In this document: positions 37,570 through 46,396 of the stretch, piece after piece | How the letters are laid out: each line of letters begins with the position of its first letter | Position numbering within the stretch: position 1 is the stretch's first letter | Origin: Gordonia iterans | GTDB lineage: Bacteria > Actinomycetota > Actinomycetes > Mycobacteriales > Mycobacteriaceae | DNA length: 64,000 nucleotides | Assembly: GCF_002993285.1 (NCBI RefSeq) | Contig: NZ_CP027433.1 | Coordinates: forward strand, 3,038,001 to 3,102,000 | Direction of reading: 5' to 3' | Translations under genes and position numbers: made by a program | The notes under the pieces: model-generated | Told to the model about the DNA's origin: nothing | The model's input: only the letters and a program-made list of their open reading frames with translations | The model's database searches: none

Positions 37570-40500
37570 TCAGATCAGGCCGTCGGACAGGTGATTCGGG
37601 GTGCCGAATCGGTGGGCGGTGATCGAGACCGCCTGCTCACGCAGGTGCGGGAGCATCTCCACCCGTCCAGCCGAGACCACCTCACCGCCGTACACGGCGA
37701 CGTCCGGCTTGCCGCCGGTCGCCTCGTAGACCGCGGCCACCTGGTCGGCGCGCGACGCTCCGGCGACGATCCGAACCCGGGCACTCGCGCCCGCGCCGTC
37801 CTTGCGCGCAAGGCGCCCCAGGTGCGACGCCCAGCCGGCGTCGTCCTGGAACAGCAGGTCCACGCCGGCGGCGCGCAGCGCCGACTGCACCGCTTCGGGC
37901 AGGGCGATCGGGGTGCTCACCGTCGGGCTGCCACCTGCGGCCAGGCCCGCGGCCACCGCGCGGATCACGTGGTGCAGCGGCGCGTCGGCGGCGATCCGGA
38001 CGGTGACCGGCACCGGGAGGTAGCGCAGCAGATTGCGCTCGACGCCGACCTGCGACGCGTCCCGGGCGATCCCGAACTCGTCGACCCAGGCCGCGGCGTC
38101 GGAGCTCAGTGCCGCCGACAGCCATGCGAAGTCCGGCCCGGACACGCCTGCCTCGGCGGCCGCGGCCAGCAACGGTGCGGCCGCCGGGCGCGGAGCGCCG
38201 GCGCCCTTCGCCACCGGCGCGTCGACCCAGTCGACCAGGCCGTGCAGATAGTTCGGGCCGCCGGCCTTGGTGCCGGCGCCGATCGCCGACTTCTTCCAGC
38301 CGCCGAACGACTGACGACGCACGATGGCACCGGTGATGCCGCGGTTGACGTAGGCGTTGCCGGCCTCGATCCGGTCCAGCCAGATCTTCAGTTCGTCGCG
38401 GTCGAGCGAGTGCAGACCGCTGGTGAGTCCGTAGTCGATTTCGTTGACGATGTCGATCGCCTCGTCGAGCGTCGTGGCGGTCATGATGCCCAGGATCGGG
38501 CCGAAGTACTCGGTCTTGTGGTACTCGGATCCGCGGCGGACACCGTCGCGCACGCCCGGGCTCCACAGGCGGTTGCCGCCCTTCTTGTCGAGCGCCAGCG
38601 GGCTGTCACTGGGGAGCGGCTCCGGCTTCAGCAGCCAGGTCTCCCCCGGGCCGAGGGTGGTGAGCCCGCGCAGCAGTTTGCCCGAGGGTGCGGTGATGAT
38701 GGTGCCCATCTGCGTCTCGAGGTGCTCGGGCGTGCCGACCTTGAGGGACTTCACCGCGTCGAGAAGCTGGCGGCGGAATCGCTCCGACGTGGCCACCGAA
38801 CCGACCAGGATCACCAGGGAGGCGGCCGAACACTTCTGGCCGGCATGACCGAAGGCCGAGAGCGCGACGTCCTTGGCTGCCAGGTCGAGGTCGGCCGACG
38901 GCGTCACGATGATGGCGTTCTTGCCGCTCGTCTCGGCCAGGATCGGCAGGTCGCGCCGCAGTGCGCGGAAGCTCTCGGCGGTCTCGTAGGCGCCGGTCAG
39001 GATCAGGCGGTCCACCCGCGGGTCGGCCACGAGCCCGGAAGCCAGGGTGCGGTCGGAGAACTGCACCAACTGCAGCACGTCGCGCGGGACGCCGGCCTCC
39101 CACAGCGCCTCGACCATCACCGCGGCGCTGCGCGCCGAGGTCGATGCGGGCTTGATCACCACGGCGCTGCCGGCGGCCAGGCCGGCGAGCACACCGCCGG
39201 CCGGAATCGCGACCGGGAAGTTCCAGGGCGGGATCACCGCGACCAGCTTCTTCGGTCGGGGCTGCCCGCCGTCGGTCTGCTCCAGCAGCTGACCGAGCAT
39301 GGCGTAGTAGTTCGCGAAGTCGATCGCCTCGGACACCTCGGGATCACCCTGGTCGAGGGTCTTGCCGCATTCGGAGCCCATCACCTCGAGGAGATCGGCG
39401 CGGCGGGCTTCCAGCCGCTCGCCGGCGCGGTACAGGATGCGGGCGCGCTCGTCGGCCGAGAGAGCCTGCCACCCGTCCGCTGCGTTCACCCCGGTCGAGA
39501 TCACCCGGTCCAGGGCGGACTCGTCGCCGATCATCGACGCGGCGACCAGCTCGGTGCCCAACGACGAGGTGACCATCCGGCCCGCGATCGCCCGGCCCCA
39601 CGCCCGGTTGCCGGGTAGATCCGGATCGGTGTCGGGAGTGTTGTCGAACTCGCCCCGGACACCGCGCTGGATCAGCGCCTCGATGCGCTCTTCGGCGCCG
39701 TCGGCGTCATAGCGCGTACGGTCCTGGCGGCGGCTGGGCGACGGCACACGGAAATGCTCGGGATCGCCGTCTGCGGTGATCGATTCGAGGTCGGCGAGCG
39801 AGGCGAGGAAGCGCTCCTTCTCGCGCGCGAACATGCTCGCATCGTCGTTCAGTTCGAAGACCGCCGACATGAAGTTCTCCTGGCTCGCGCCCTCCTCCAG
39901 ACGGCGGATCAGGTAGCTGATCGCGACGTCGAACTCCTGCGGATGGACCACCGGCGTGTAGAGCAGCAGCGATCCGACCTCGCGTTTGACGGCCTCGGCC
40001 TGCGCGGTCGCCATGCCGAGAAGCATCTCGACGTCGATTCCGGCCTCAGCGCCCCGGCGCTTGGCCAGCAGCCAGGCGAGCGCGATGTCGAAGAGGTTGT
40101 GCCCGGCGACGCCGATGCGGACGTTCGTCACCCGCTCGGGATGGAGTGCGTAGTCGAGCACCGCCTTGTAGCTGGTGTCCGATTCCTGCTTGGCACCCCA
40201 CGTAGCCACCGGCCACCCGTGGACAGCCGCGTCGACCCGCTCCATCGGAAGGTTGGCGCCCTTGACCACCCGGACCTTGATCGGGGCGCCGCCGCCGGCC
40301 ACCCGCGCCGCGGCCCACTCCTGCAGGTCGATCATCGCGCCGAGCGCGTCCGGCAGATAGGCCTGCAACACGATGCCCGCGGACAGGCCGTGGAACTCCG
40401 GGCGCTCCAGGATCTTCTTGAAGACCGCAATGGTCAGATCGAGATCCTTGTACTCCTCCATGTCCAGGTTGATGAACTTCTGCGGACTCGCCGCGGTGTC

Positions 40501-41169
40501 GTTCGGCCCGCTCCCGGCACCGGCCGCACGGGCGAAGAGCGGCACCAGCTGCTCGGTGATGCCGTCGACGGCCTCGTCGAACGCCCAGTGATTGTGCGGG
40601 GCGACGGTCGAGGACACCTTGATCGAGACGTAGTCCACGTCCGGGCGCGAGAGCAGCTTGTGGGTGCCGGCCAGACGGCGCTGCGCCTCGTGCTCCCCGA
40701 GGATCGCCTCGCCGAGAAGATTGATGTTGAGCCGGACACCGTCCCGCTTGATCTTGGCGATCGCCGGGCCGAGCTTGCTGTCGGTGGCATCGATGATCAG
40801 GTGGCTGACCATCTCCCGCAAGACTCTCCGCGCGGTCGGCACCACGACACCGGGCAGCGGCTGGGCCATCACTCCGCCCAGGGATACCGCGCCGCGCATC
40901 GGTGCGGGCAGGAACTTCGGAGTGAGCGGGGCGAGGCTCTTGAGTTTCTTGGCGGCTGCCTTCCGGTCCTCCGGCCGCACGACGCCGTCGACGAAGCCGA
41001 CGGTGAATTCGAGGCCGTTCGGGTCGCTCAGGACGCCCGTGAGTCGCGCCGCGGCGGCATCGACCGGATACTGTTCGGCCTCGGCGAGCCAGCGCTGCAC
41101 CAGCGCGACGGCGTCGTCCGCCAGATCTTGCGGTCGTACCTGCTGCCGTGCCTCTACTGCGTTCGTCAC
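37570..41169 (-). CDS. putA: Bifunctional proline dehydrogenase / glutamate semialdehyde dehydrogenase PutA
   Basis: PutA oxidises proline to glutamate in two steps. The protein is about 1199 residues. The N-terminal PRODH barrel has LLGEAILGEHEAQRRL, YVSIKVSS, and VRVVKGANLPMER. The central aldehyde dehydrogenase has the general base in AETSGKNAIIV and catalytic Cys in GHAGQKCSAASL. The last 190 or so residues are an extra ALDH-like domain found in long PutAs. There is no N-terminal ribbon-helix-helix, so it is not a self-repressor. The GTG at 41169 is chosen; earlier codons look non-coding. Residues near LFARAAGAGSGPNDTAAS may be a repeat-derived insert. It is divergent from a LysR gene. 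Confidence 0.92.
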   Translation of the reverse strand: MTNAVEARQQVRPQDLADDAVALVQRWLAEAEQYPVDAAAARLTGVLSDPNGLEFTVGFVDGVVRPEDRKAAAKKLKSLAPLTPKFLPAPMRGAVSLGGVMAQPLPGVVVPTARRVLREMVSHLIIDATDSKLGPAIAKIKRDGVRLNINLLGEAILGEHEAQRRLAGTHKLLSRPDVDYVSIKVSSTVAPHNHWAFDEAVDGITEQLVPLFARAAGAGSGPNDTAASPQKFINLDMEEYKDLDLTIAVFKKILERPEFHGLSAGIVLQAYLPDALGAMIDLQEWAAARVAGGGAPIKVRVVKGANLPMERVDAAVHGWPVATWGAKQESDTSYKAVLDYALHPERVTNVRIGVAGHNLFDIALAWLLAKRRGAEAGIDVEMLLGMATAQAEAVKREVGSLLLYTPVVHPQEFDVAISYLIRRLEEGASQENFMSAVFELNDDASMFAREKERFLASLADLESITADGDPEHFRVPSPSRRQDRTRYDADGAEERIEALIQRGVRGEFDNTPDTDPDLPGNRAWGRAIAGRMVTSSLGTELVAASMIGDESALDRVISTGVNAADGWQALSADERARILYRAGERLEARRADLLEVMGSECGKTLDQGDPEVSEAIDFANYYAMLGQLLEQTDGGQPRPKKLVAVIPPWNFPVAIPAGGVLAGLAAGSAVVIKPASTSARSAAVMVEALWEAGVPRDVLQLVQFSDRTLASGLVADPRVDRLILTGAYETAESFRALRRDLPILAETSGKNAIIVTPSADLDLAAKDVALSAFGHAGQKCSAASLVILVGSVATSERFRRQLLDAVKSLKVGTPEHLETQMGTIITAPSGKLLRGLTTLGPGETWLLKPEPLPSDSPLALDKKGGNRLWSPGVRDGVRRGSEYHKTEYFGPILGIMTATTLDEAIDIVNEIDYGLTSGLHSLDRDELKIWLDRIEAGNAYVNRGITGAIVRRQSFGGWKKSAIGAGTKAGGPNYLHGLVDWVDAPVAKGAGAPRPAAAPLLAAAAEAGVSGPDFAWLSAALSSDAAAWVDEFGIARDASQVGVERNLLRYLPVPVTVRIAADAPLHHVIRAVAAGLAAGGSPTVSTPIALPEAVQSALRAAGVDLLFQDDAGWASHLGRLARKDGAGASARVRIVAGASRADQVAAVYEATGGKPDVAVYGGEVVSAGRVEMLPHLREQAVSITAHRFGTPNHLSDGLI

Positions 41170-41333
41170 TGGACTGCCTCTCTCGATCGGCGGTGTGTGC
41201 GGGCGCACAGCGCCTGCCTCCTTGCAGCCATGCTCACCCGAATCGCCGTTGAAGTACAGCGGCATTATCTGTGCTTTATCGTTAAGTAGAACCGAATGAT
41301 GAGACGACGACGGAAGGCACCGGTGAGCCCGCG
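41170..41333. promoter_or_regulatory. Divergent putA / LysR control region
   Basis: This 164-bp gap holds an AT-rich block (41264-41290) with TTATC at 41265 and again at 41276, and the near-palindrome CTTTATCGTTAAG. LysR proteins bind such sites between their own gene and the target. The exact operator is not certain. Confidence 0.45.
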
Positions 41334-42236
41334 ATGCTGGAGGTGAAACGACTGCGCCTGCTGCGTGAACTGTCGGCACGGGGAACCGTGGTGGCCGTCG
41401 CCGAGGCGCTGAACTACAGCCCGTCCGCCGTGTCGCAGCAGCTCTCGCTGCTCGAGCGGGAAGTCGGCGCGTCCCTGCTGCAGCGCAACGGCCGGCTGCT
41501 CGAACTCACCGCGACAGCCGAGTACCTGGTCGCCGAGGCCGACGAGTTGCTCAACCACATCGAGCGGATCGAGTCGGGGATCCGCCTGCGCCAGGGCGAG
41601 GTCAGCGGAACCGTCCGGGTCGCCGCCTTCCAGACCGTGATGCTGGCGCTGCTTCCACAGGTGCTCGACCGTCTGCGGACCGACCACCCCAATCTGCGGA
41701 TCGACGTGATGCAGCACGAACCCGAAACGGCGCACTTCGAGACGTGGGCCCGCGGCTTCGACTTGGTGATCGCCGAACAGTATCCCGGTCACGCCACCGT
41801 GCAGTTCTCCGGCCTCGATCGCGCCCCGCTCACCCGGGACCGGATCCAACTGGCCCTGCCGCTGATCGCCGGGCGGCCCGAGTTCGACTCGATCACGTCG
41901 CTGGCCGACGCCTCCGACGTCCCCTGGGTGATGGAGCCGCGCCGTGCGGCTTCGAGGCACTGGGCCGAACAGCTTTGTCGCAGTGCCGGTTTCGAGCCCG
42001 ACATCCGATTCGAGACCGCCGACCTGCAGGCTCACATCAGGCTGATCGAGACCGGCAACGCCGTCGCTCTGGTGCCCGGTCTGGTGCACGCCCAAGGTCG
42101 GCCGCGGATCCGGCTGATCGACCTGCCCGGAGATCCGGAACGCACGGTGTTCACGGCCGCGCGATCAGCCCAGGGCGAGGACCCGGCGATCGCCGCCGTT
42201 CGCGCCGCCCTCGCGGAGGAAGCCGCGCGGAGGTAG
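41334..42236 (+). CDS. LysR-family regulator, probable activator of putA
   Basis: This 300-residue LysR regulator has the N-terminal helix-turn-helix at residues 1-60 (LRLLRELSARGTVVAVAEALNY, then SAVSQQLSLLEREVG). The remaining part is a two-lobed effector domain (SGTVRVAAFQTVMLALLP marks its start). It is divergent from putA, the classic arrangement for a LysR regulator of its neighbour, so proline or a related amino acid is a likely effector. The 94-bp element copy B follows its stop codon. Confidence 0.88.
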   Translation: MLEVKRLRLLRELSARGTVVAVAEALNYSPSAVSQQLSLLEREVGASLLQRNGRLLELTATAEYLVAEADELLNHIERIESGIRLRQGEVSGTVRVAAFQTVMLALLPQVLDRLRTDHPNLRIDVMQHEPETAHFETWARGFDLVIAEQYPGHATVQFSGLDRAPLTRDRIQLALPLIAGRPEFDSITSLADASDVPWVMEPRRAASRHWAEQLCRSAGFEPDIRFETADLQAHIRLIETGNAVALVPGLVHAQGRPRIRLIDLPGDPERTVFTAARSAQGEDPAIAAVRAALAEEAARR

Positions 42237-42256
42237 CGCCTCCCCGGCTCGGGCTC

Positions 42257-42350
42257 GGTCGAAACGAGGGTGCCGGGCACCCTGGATTCGCTCTGGCACC
42301 CTCGACGGAGGGTGCCAGACCGAGACGGAGGTTCCGGGCACCCTGATTTC
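42257..42350. repeat. 94-bp multi-hairpin intergenic element, copy B
   Basis: Same length and layout as copy A at 6566-6659. Here the left palindrome is perfect (AGGGTGCCGGGCACCCT) and the central hairpin is TCTGGCACCCTC / GAGGGTGCCAGA around GACG. It begins 21 bp after the LysR stop, in the 331-bp gap between two convergent genes. Confidence 0.85.
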
Positions 42351-42391
42351 GGCCCGCCGACCGCGAGGATCAGGTTGCGCGCGCGATCAAT

Positions 42392-42560
42392 GGTCTCGAC
42401 TCCGCTCGACCAACGAGGAACTCCACTCGCCGATCGAGCAACTCCCTCGACCAACGAGGAACTCCACTCGCCGATCGAGCAACTCCTCGACCAACGAGAT
42501 CCCCCTCGCCGATCGAGCGAAGTAGAGATCACCCCCGACGATCGAGCGACGTCGAGATCA
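42392..42560. repeat. Three tandem ~41-bp TCGA-rich repeat units before leuB's stop
   Basis: Units begin CTCGACCAACGAG at 42405, 42446 and 42486, each followed by CTCGCCGATCGAGCAACTCC or a variant. Flanking partial units (GGTCTCGACTCCGCTCGACC, then GATCGAGCGACGTCGAGATC) extend the block. It makes up most of the rest of the gene-free stretch up to the leuB stop at 42568. Confidence 0.88.
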
Positions 42561-42567
42561 CGACGCG

Positions 42568-43614
42568 TCAGACCAGTGCCAGGATCCGGTCGCCCACCTC
42601 GGTGGTCGAGCCGCGCTCGTCGCCGCGGGTCGCCACGTCCCGGGCCACCGCCGCTTCGACCCGCTCGGCGCCGGCATCGTCGCCGAGATGACGCAGCAGC
42701 AGTGCCACCGAGAGGATCGCCGCCGTCGGGTCTGCCAGATTCTGGCCGGCGATGTCCGGCGCGCTGCCGTGCACCGGCTCGAACATCGACGGGTTGGCGC
42801 GGGTGGCGTCGATGTTGCCCGAAGCGGCCAACCCGATCCCGCCGGTCACCGCGGCGGCCAGATCGGTGATGATGTCGCCGAACAGGTTGTCGGTGACGAT
42901 CACGTCGAAGCGGCCCGGATCGGTCACCAGGTAGATGGTGGCCGCGTCGATATGGCAGTAGTCCACCGAGACCTCGGGGAACTCCGCGCCCACCTCGTCG
43001 ACCGTGCGGGCCCACATGGACCCGGCGAAGGTCAGCACGTTGGTCTTGTGCACCAGCGTCAGCTTCTTGCTCCGCGCCTGCGCGCGGGCGAAGGCGTCGC
43101 GAACCACGCGCTCGATGCCGAAGCGGGTGTTGACGCTCACCTCGGTGGCCACCTCGTGCGGGGTGCCCACGCGGATCGCGCCGCCGTTGCCGGTGTACGG
43201 CCCCTCGGTGCCCTCGCGCACCACGACGAAGTCGATCGCCGGATCGCCGGTTCCGTTCGCCCCGCTCGCTGCGCTCCCGGCGGCGGCCAACGGCGATGCG
43301 ACGCCCTCGAACAGCACCGACGGCCGCAGGTTCACGTGGTGATCCAGAACGAACCGCATCTTCAGCAGGAAGCCGCGCTCGAGGATGCCCGGCGGCACCG
43401 ACGGATCGCCGATGGCGCCGAGCAGGATGGCCTCGTGCTCGCGCAGCGAGGCCACGTCGTCGTCGGTCAGCAGGTCACCGGTGGCATGGTAGCGACGGGC
43501 GCCGAAGTCGTACTCGGTGGTCTGCACCTCGGGGTGCAGCTTGGTCAGCACGCGCAGCGCCTGTGCGGTGACCTCAGGGCCGATCCCGTCGCCGGGGATC
43601 ACTGCGAGCTTCAC
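42568..43614 (-). CDS. leuB: 3-isopropylmalate dehydrogenase LeuB
   Basis: LeuB oxidatively decarboxylates 3-isopropylmalate to 2-ketoisocaproate in leucine synthesis. The 348-residue protein has [35 protein letters not shown], the catalytic [13 protein letters not shown] and the metal and NAD region [20 protein letters not shown] with [11 protein letters not shown]. It is about 12 residues longer than the mycobacterial enzyme because of a segment [15 protein letters not shown] between two conserved strands; that DNA resembles the VWA-gene repeat. The GTG start overlaps the serA stop by 4 bp. Confidence 0.95.
   Translation of the reverse strand: MKLAVIPGDGIGPEVTAQALRVLTKLHPEVQTTEYDFGARRYHATGDLLTDDDVASLREHEAILLGAIGDPSVPPGILERGFLLKMRFVLDHHVNLRPSVLFEGVASPLAAAGSAASGANGTGDPAIDFVVVREGTEGPYTGNGGAIRVGTPHEVATEVSVNTRFGIERVVRDAFARAQARSKKLTLVHKTNVLTFAGSMWARTVDEVGAEFPEVSVDYCHIDAATIYLVTDPGRFDVIVTDNLFGDIITDLAAAVTGGIGLAASGNIDATRANPSMFEPVHGSAPDIAGQNLADPTAAILSVALLLRHLGDDAGAERVEAAVARDVATRGDERGSTTEVGDRILALV
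43250..43285. repeat. Repeat-like in-frame insert in leuB
   Basis: The plus strand reads GTTCGCCCCGCTCGCTGCGC followed by TCCCGGCG. This matches the core of the 36-bp VWA repeat (GGCCCGCTCACTGCGTTCCC) with few changes. It encodes GSAASGANG where relatives have a short loop. Confidence 0.65.
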
Positions 43615-45206
43615 GAGAAGTCCACCTGCTTGATCAGGGTCGCCGAGACGGCGTCGGCGACCGCGGCCAGCACATCCTCGTCCACGGTGCGGTCCACACG
43701 CAGAATGATGGTGGCACCGGGACCTTCGAGGTCCTGCGCCAGGCCGGCGGCGACGATGTCGACGCCCGCGTTGCCCAGCAGCGTGCCGATCTTGCCGAGC
43801 GTGCCCGGCTGGTCGGCGTAGCTGATGATGAGATTCTTGCCCTCGGCACGCAGGTCGAAGTTGCGGCCGTTCACGTTGACGATCTTCTCGACCTCGCGCG
43901 GCTCGGTCAGGGTACCGGCGACGTTCACGTGAGTGCCGTCGGCGAACACGGCACGCACGTCGATCATGCTGCGGTGATTCGGGCTCTCGCTGGCGGTGAC
44001 CACCTCGTAGCTCACGCCGCGCTCGGCCGCGACGCTCGGCGCGTTCACGAAGGTCACCGGCTCGTCGACGACCGCCGAGAACAGGCCCCGGACGGCCGAC
44101 AGGCCCAGCACGTCGACCGGACGGGCGGCCAGCTCGCCGCGGATCTCGACGGTGACCACGGTCGGCTGTCCTTCGGCGACCACGCCGACCAGGCGACCGA
44201 GCTTGCGCGAGAGGTCCAGCCAGGGCGCGACCTCGTCGTCGACCGGTCCGCCGGTGATGTTCACCGCATCCGGAACGAACTGGCCGGCCAGCGCCAGCTG
44301 CACGCTCTTGGCGACGTCGGTTCCTGCGCGGTCCTGCGCTTCGGCGGTGGAGGCGCCCAGGTGCGGAGTAACCACGACCTGATCCAGGTCGAACAGCGGC
44401 GAATCGGTGCACGGCTCGGTCGCGAAGACGTCCAAGCCGGCGGCCCGCACGTGGCCGGACTTGATCGACTCGGCCAGCGCGGCCTCGTCGATCAAACCGC
44501 CGCGAGCGGCGTTGACGATGATCACGCCCTCCTTGGTGCGCGCCAGCTCGTCGGCCCCGATCAGACCGGCGGTCTCCTTGGTCTTGGGCAGGTGCACGGT
44601 GATGAAGTCCGAACGCTCCAGCAACTCCTCCAGGCTCACCAGCTCGATGCCCAGCTGGGCTGCGCGGGCGGCCGAGACGTAGGGATCGTAGGCGATGAGG
44701 TGGGTCTCGAAGGCGCCGAGACGGGCCGCGACCAGCTGGCCGATCCGGCCCAGCCCGACGACGCCGACGGTCTTGTCGAAGAGTTCGACGCCGGAGAACG
44801 ACGAGCGCTTCCAGGTCTTCTCCTTCAGGGTGACGTCGGCGGCGGGCACCTGACGGGCCGCCGACATGAGCAGCGCGACAGCATGCTCGGCGGCGGAGTG
44901 GATGTTCGACGTCGGGGCGTTCACGACCATGACGCCGCGCTCGGTGGCGGCGGGCACGTCGACGTTGTCCAGGCCGACACCGGCACGAGCCACGATCTTG
45001 AGGTTCTTGCCCGCGTCGAGCACTTCGGCGTCGACCGTCGTGGCCGAGCGCACCAGGATCGCGTCCGCGTCGACGACCGCCTCCAGCAACTTCGGCCGGT
45101 CCGGGCCGTCGACCCAGCGGACCTCGACGTCGCCGCCGAGTGCCTCGACGGTCGACGGGGCGAGCTTGTCTGCGATCAGGACGACGGGACGGCTGGATGC
45201 GGTCAC
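43611..45206 (-). CDS. serA: D-3-phosphoglycerate dehydrogenase SerA
   Basis: SerA commits 3-phosphoglycerate to serine synthesis. The 531-residue protein is the long actinobacterial type: substrate and NAD domains ([15 protein letters not shown]; catalytic region [26 protein letters not shown]), an intervening substrate-binding domain, and a C-terminal ACT domain ([24 protein letters not shown] begins it) for serine feedback. The GTG start at 45206 has GGAGAA six bases ahead. It overlaps leuB by 4 bp, so leucine and serine genes are coupled, as in mycobacteria where they are adjacent. Confidence 0.95.
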   Translation of the reverse strand: MTASSRPVVLIADKLAPSTVEALGGDVEVRWVDGPDRPKLLEAVVDADAILVRSATTVDAEVLDAGKNLKIVARAGVGLDNVDVPAATERGVMVVNAPTSNIHSAAEHAVALLMSAARQVPAADVTLKEKTWKRSSFSGVELFDKTVGVVGLGRIGQLVAARLGAFETHLIAYDPYVSAARAAQLGIELVSLEELLERSDFITVHLPKTKETAGLIGADELARTKEGVIIVNAARGGLIDEAALAESIKSGHVRAAGLDVFATEPCTDSPLFDLDQVVVTPHLGASTAEAQDRAGTDVAKSVQLALAGQFVPDAVNITGGPVDDEVAPWLDLSRKLGRLVGVVAEGQPTVVTVEIRGELAARPVDVLGLSAVRGLFSAVVDEPVTFVNAPSVAAERGVSYEVVTASESPNHRSMIDVRAVFADGTHVNVAGTLTEPREVEKIVNVNGRNFDLRAEGKNLIISYADQPGTLGKIGTLLGNAGVDIVAAGLAQDLEGPGATIILRVDRTVDEDVLAAVADAVSATLIKQVDFS

Positions 45207-45516
45207 TAGGTTTTCTCCAAGTTCATCGATTCGCGCATGCACGCGCCGGGCGCACGCGTCTGACGCGACTACTTTAGGCTCCCACCAACGGCAAGTCATA
45301 GTCGCCCCGGGCGGCCCGAGGGTGTCCTGGCACACGTGCCGACCTGCGAATGTGGTGTACCACACGGTTCGCCGGGTAGATTCCCTAGCGTTGTCTCTTT
45401 TCGGTCACGGCTCACCCGAGCCGTGCTCTTCGTCTGCGACGAGCGGGGAGACCGTGCATAGAGTGAGGCACTACCAAGGTCTCGGCCCCCGGGACCGCAA
45501 CGAGCGGAGTTTGTAC
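45207..45516. promoter_or_regulatory. Divergent serA / serine protease control region
   Basis: No gene is seen in this 310-bp gap. It holds a palindrome TGTGGT-GT-ACCACA at 45351-45364 and a perfect 8-bp hairpin CACGGCTC-ACCC-GAGCCGTG at 45406-45425. The first could be an operator; the second a 5' leader hairpin of the protease transcript. GGAG lies seven bases before the protease ATG. Confidence 0.5.
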
Positions 45517-46191
45517 ATGAAGAAGACCGCATTGGTCTTCGCGGCCGTGATCGCCGCGATTCTGGGTCTGGTCGCTGTCGGAATCGGCAACGCCGAGGCC
45601 GCGCCGAAGGTCAATGTCGGCGGCGGTTCGGGAATCCTGACCTTGCGCGGCGGCAACTCGGCCTCCGCGTGCACCGTCACCGCGGTCGGCCGCCCGACCT
45701 CCGGCGCCCACAAGGGCCGTCTGATCGCTCTGACTGCGGGTCACTGCGGCCGCCCCGGTCAGGTCGTCCTCTCCGAGCGTTCGCCGAACCGCGGCCCGAT
45801 CGGCCGGTTCGCCGCCGTCAACGACAACATCGACATCGGGGTGATCCACCTCGACGCGGCCAAGGTGCGGCCGGTCCGGACCGTCCGCGGCGTCACCATC
45901 CGCTCGATCGACACCCGCCCGGTGAACTTCCCGACGATCGTCTGCAAGGACGGCCGCACCACGGGCCACACCTGCGGCGTCACCTGGTTCTCCGACGGTG
46001 TCTCGCACTTCTCCCAGATGTGCGTCGTCGAAGGCGATTCCGGCAGCCCCGTGGTCGTCGGAAACCGCCTGGTCGGCATGGTGAACGCTTACTACTTCGT
46101 GTCCTGCATCGGTCCGGAGACCGGCACCAACATGGGCGTGATCATGAAGCAGCTGAACCGCTGGGGCTACGGCGGCTTCCGCGTGGCGTAG
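45517..46191 (+). CDS. Secreted trypsin-like (S1) serine protease
   Basis: This 224-residue secreted S1-family protease begins with a signal peptide of about 29 residues ([20 protein letters not shown], cleavage likely after AEA). The catalytic triad is visible: His in TAGHCGRPG, Asp in [10 protein letters not shown], and Ser in [13 protein letters not shown]. Cysteine pairs (SACTV/HCG, IVCKD/HTCGV, QMCVV/VSCIG) suggest three disulfides. The mature part is compact with no propeptide, resembling small actinobacterial chymotrypsin-like enzymes. It stands alone, followed by a repeat block and a strong hairpin. Confidence 0.88.
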   Translation: MKKTALVFAAVIAAILGLVAVGIGNAEAAPKVNVGGGSGILTLRGGNSASACTVTAVGRPTSGAHKGRLIALTAGHCGRPGQVVLSERSPNRGPIGRFAAVNDNIDIGVIHLDAAKVRPVRTVRGVTIRSIDTRPVNFPTIVCKDGRTTGHTCGVTWFSDGVSHFSQMCVVEGDSGSPVVVGNRLVGMVNAYYFVSCIGPETGTNMGVIMKQLNRWGYGGFRVA

Positions 46192-46201
46192 CCACCCCGA
46201 C

Positions 46202-46290
46202 CGGTCGAGCCACTTCGCCGGTCGAGCCACTTCGTCGGTCGAGCCACTTCGTCGGTCGAGCCACTTCGTCGGTCGAGCGCAGTCGAGACC
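46202..46290. repeat. 17-bp tandem repeat, four copies plus a partial
   Basis: CGGTCGAGCCACTTCGT and one variant are repeated at 46202, 46219, 46236 and 46253, then a truncated unit ends CGCAGTCGAGACC. It starts ten bases after the protease stop codon. Confidence 0.95.
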
Positions 46291-46294
46291 CCCC

Positions 46295-46334
46295 ACGACG
46301 GGCGGTCCGGGATCCTTCCCGGGCCGCCCGTCGT
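46295..46334 (+). terminator. Hairpin terminator after the serine protease gene
   Basis: ACGACGGGCGG pairs with CCGCCCGTCGT, and CCGGGA with TCCCGG inside, leaving a short loop. It can serve the convergent siderophore operon as well. Confidence 0.8.
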
Positions 46335-46396
46335 CGTGCTGCGGTGTGCTTCGCTGCGACGACCACCGGCCCCCTCGACACCGGCCGCCCCGCCAC

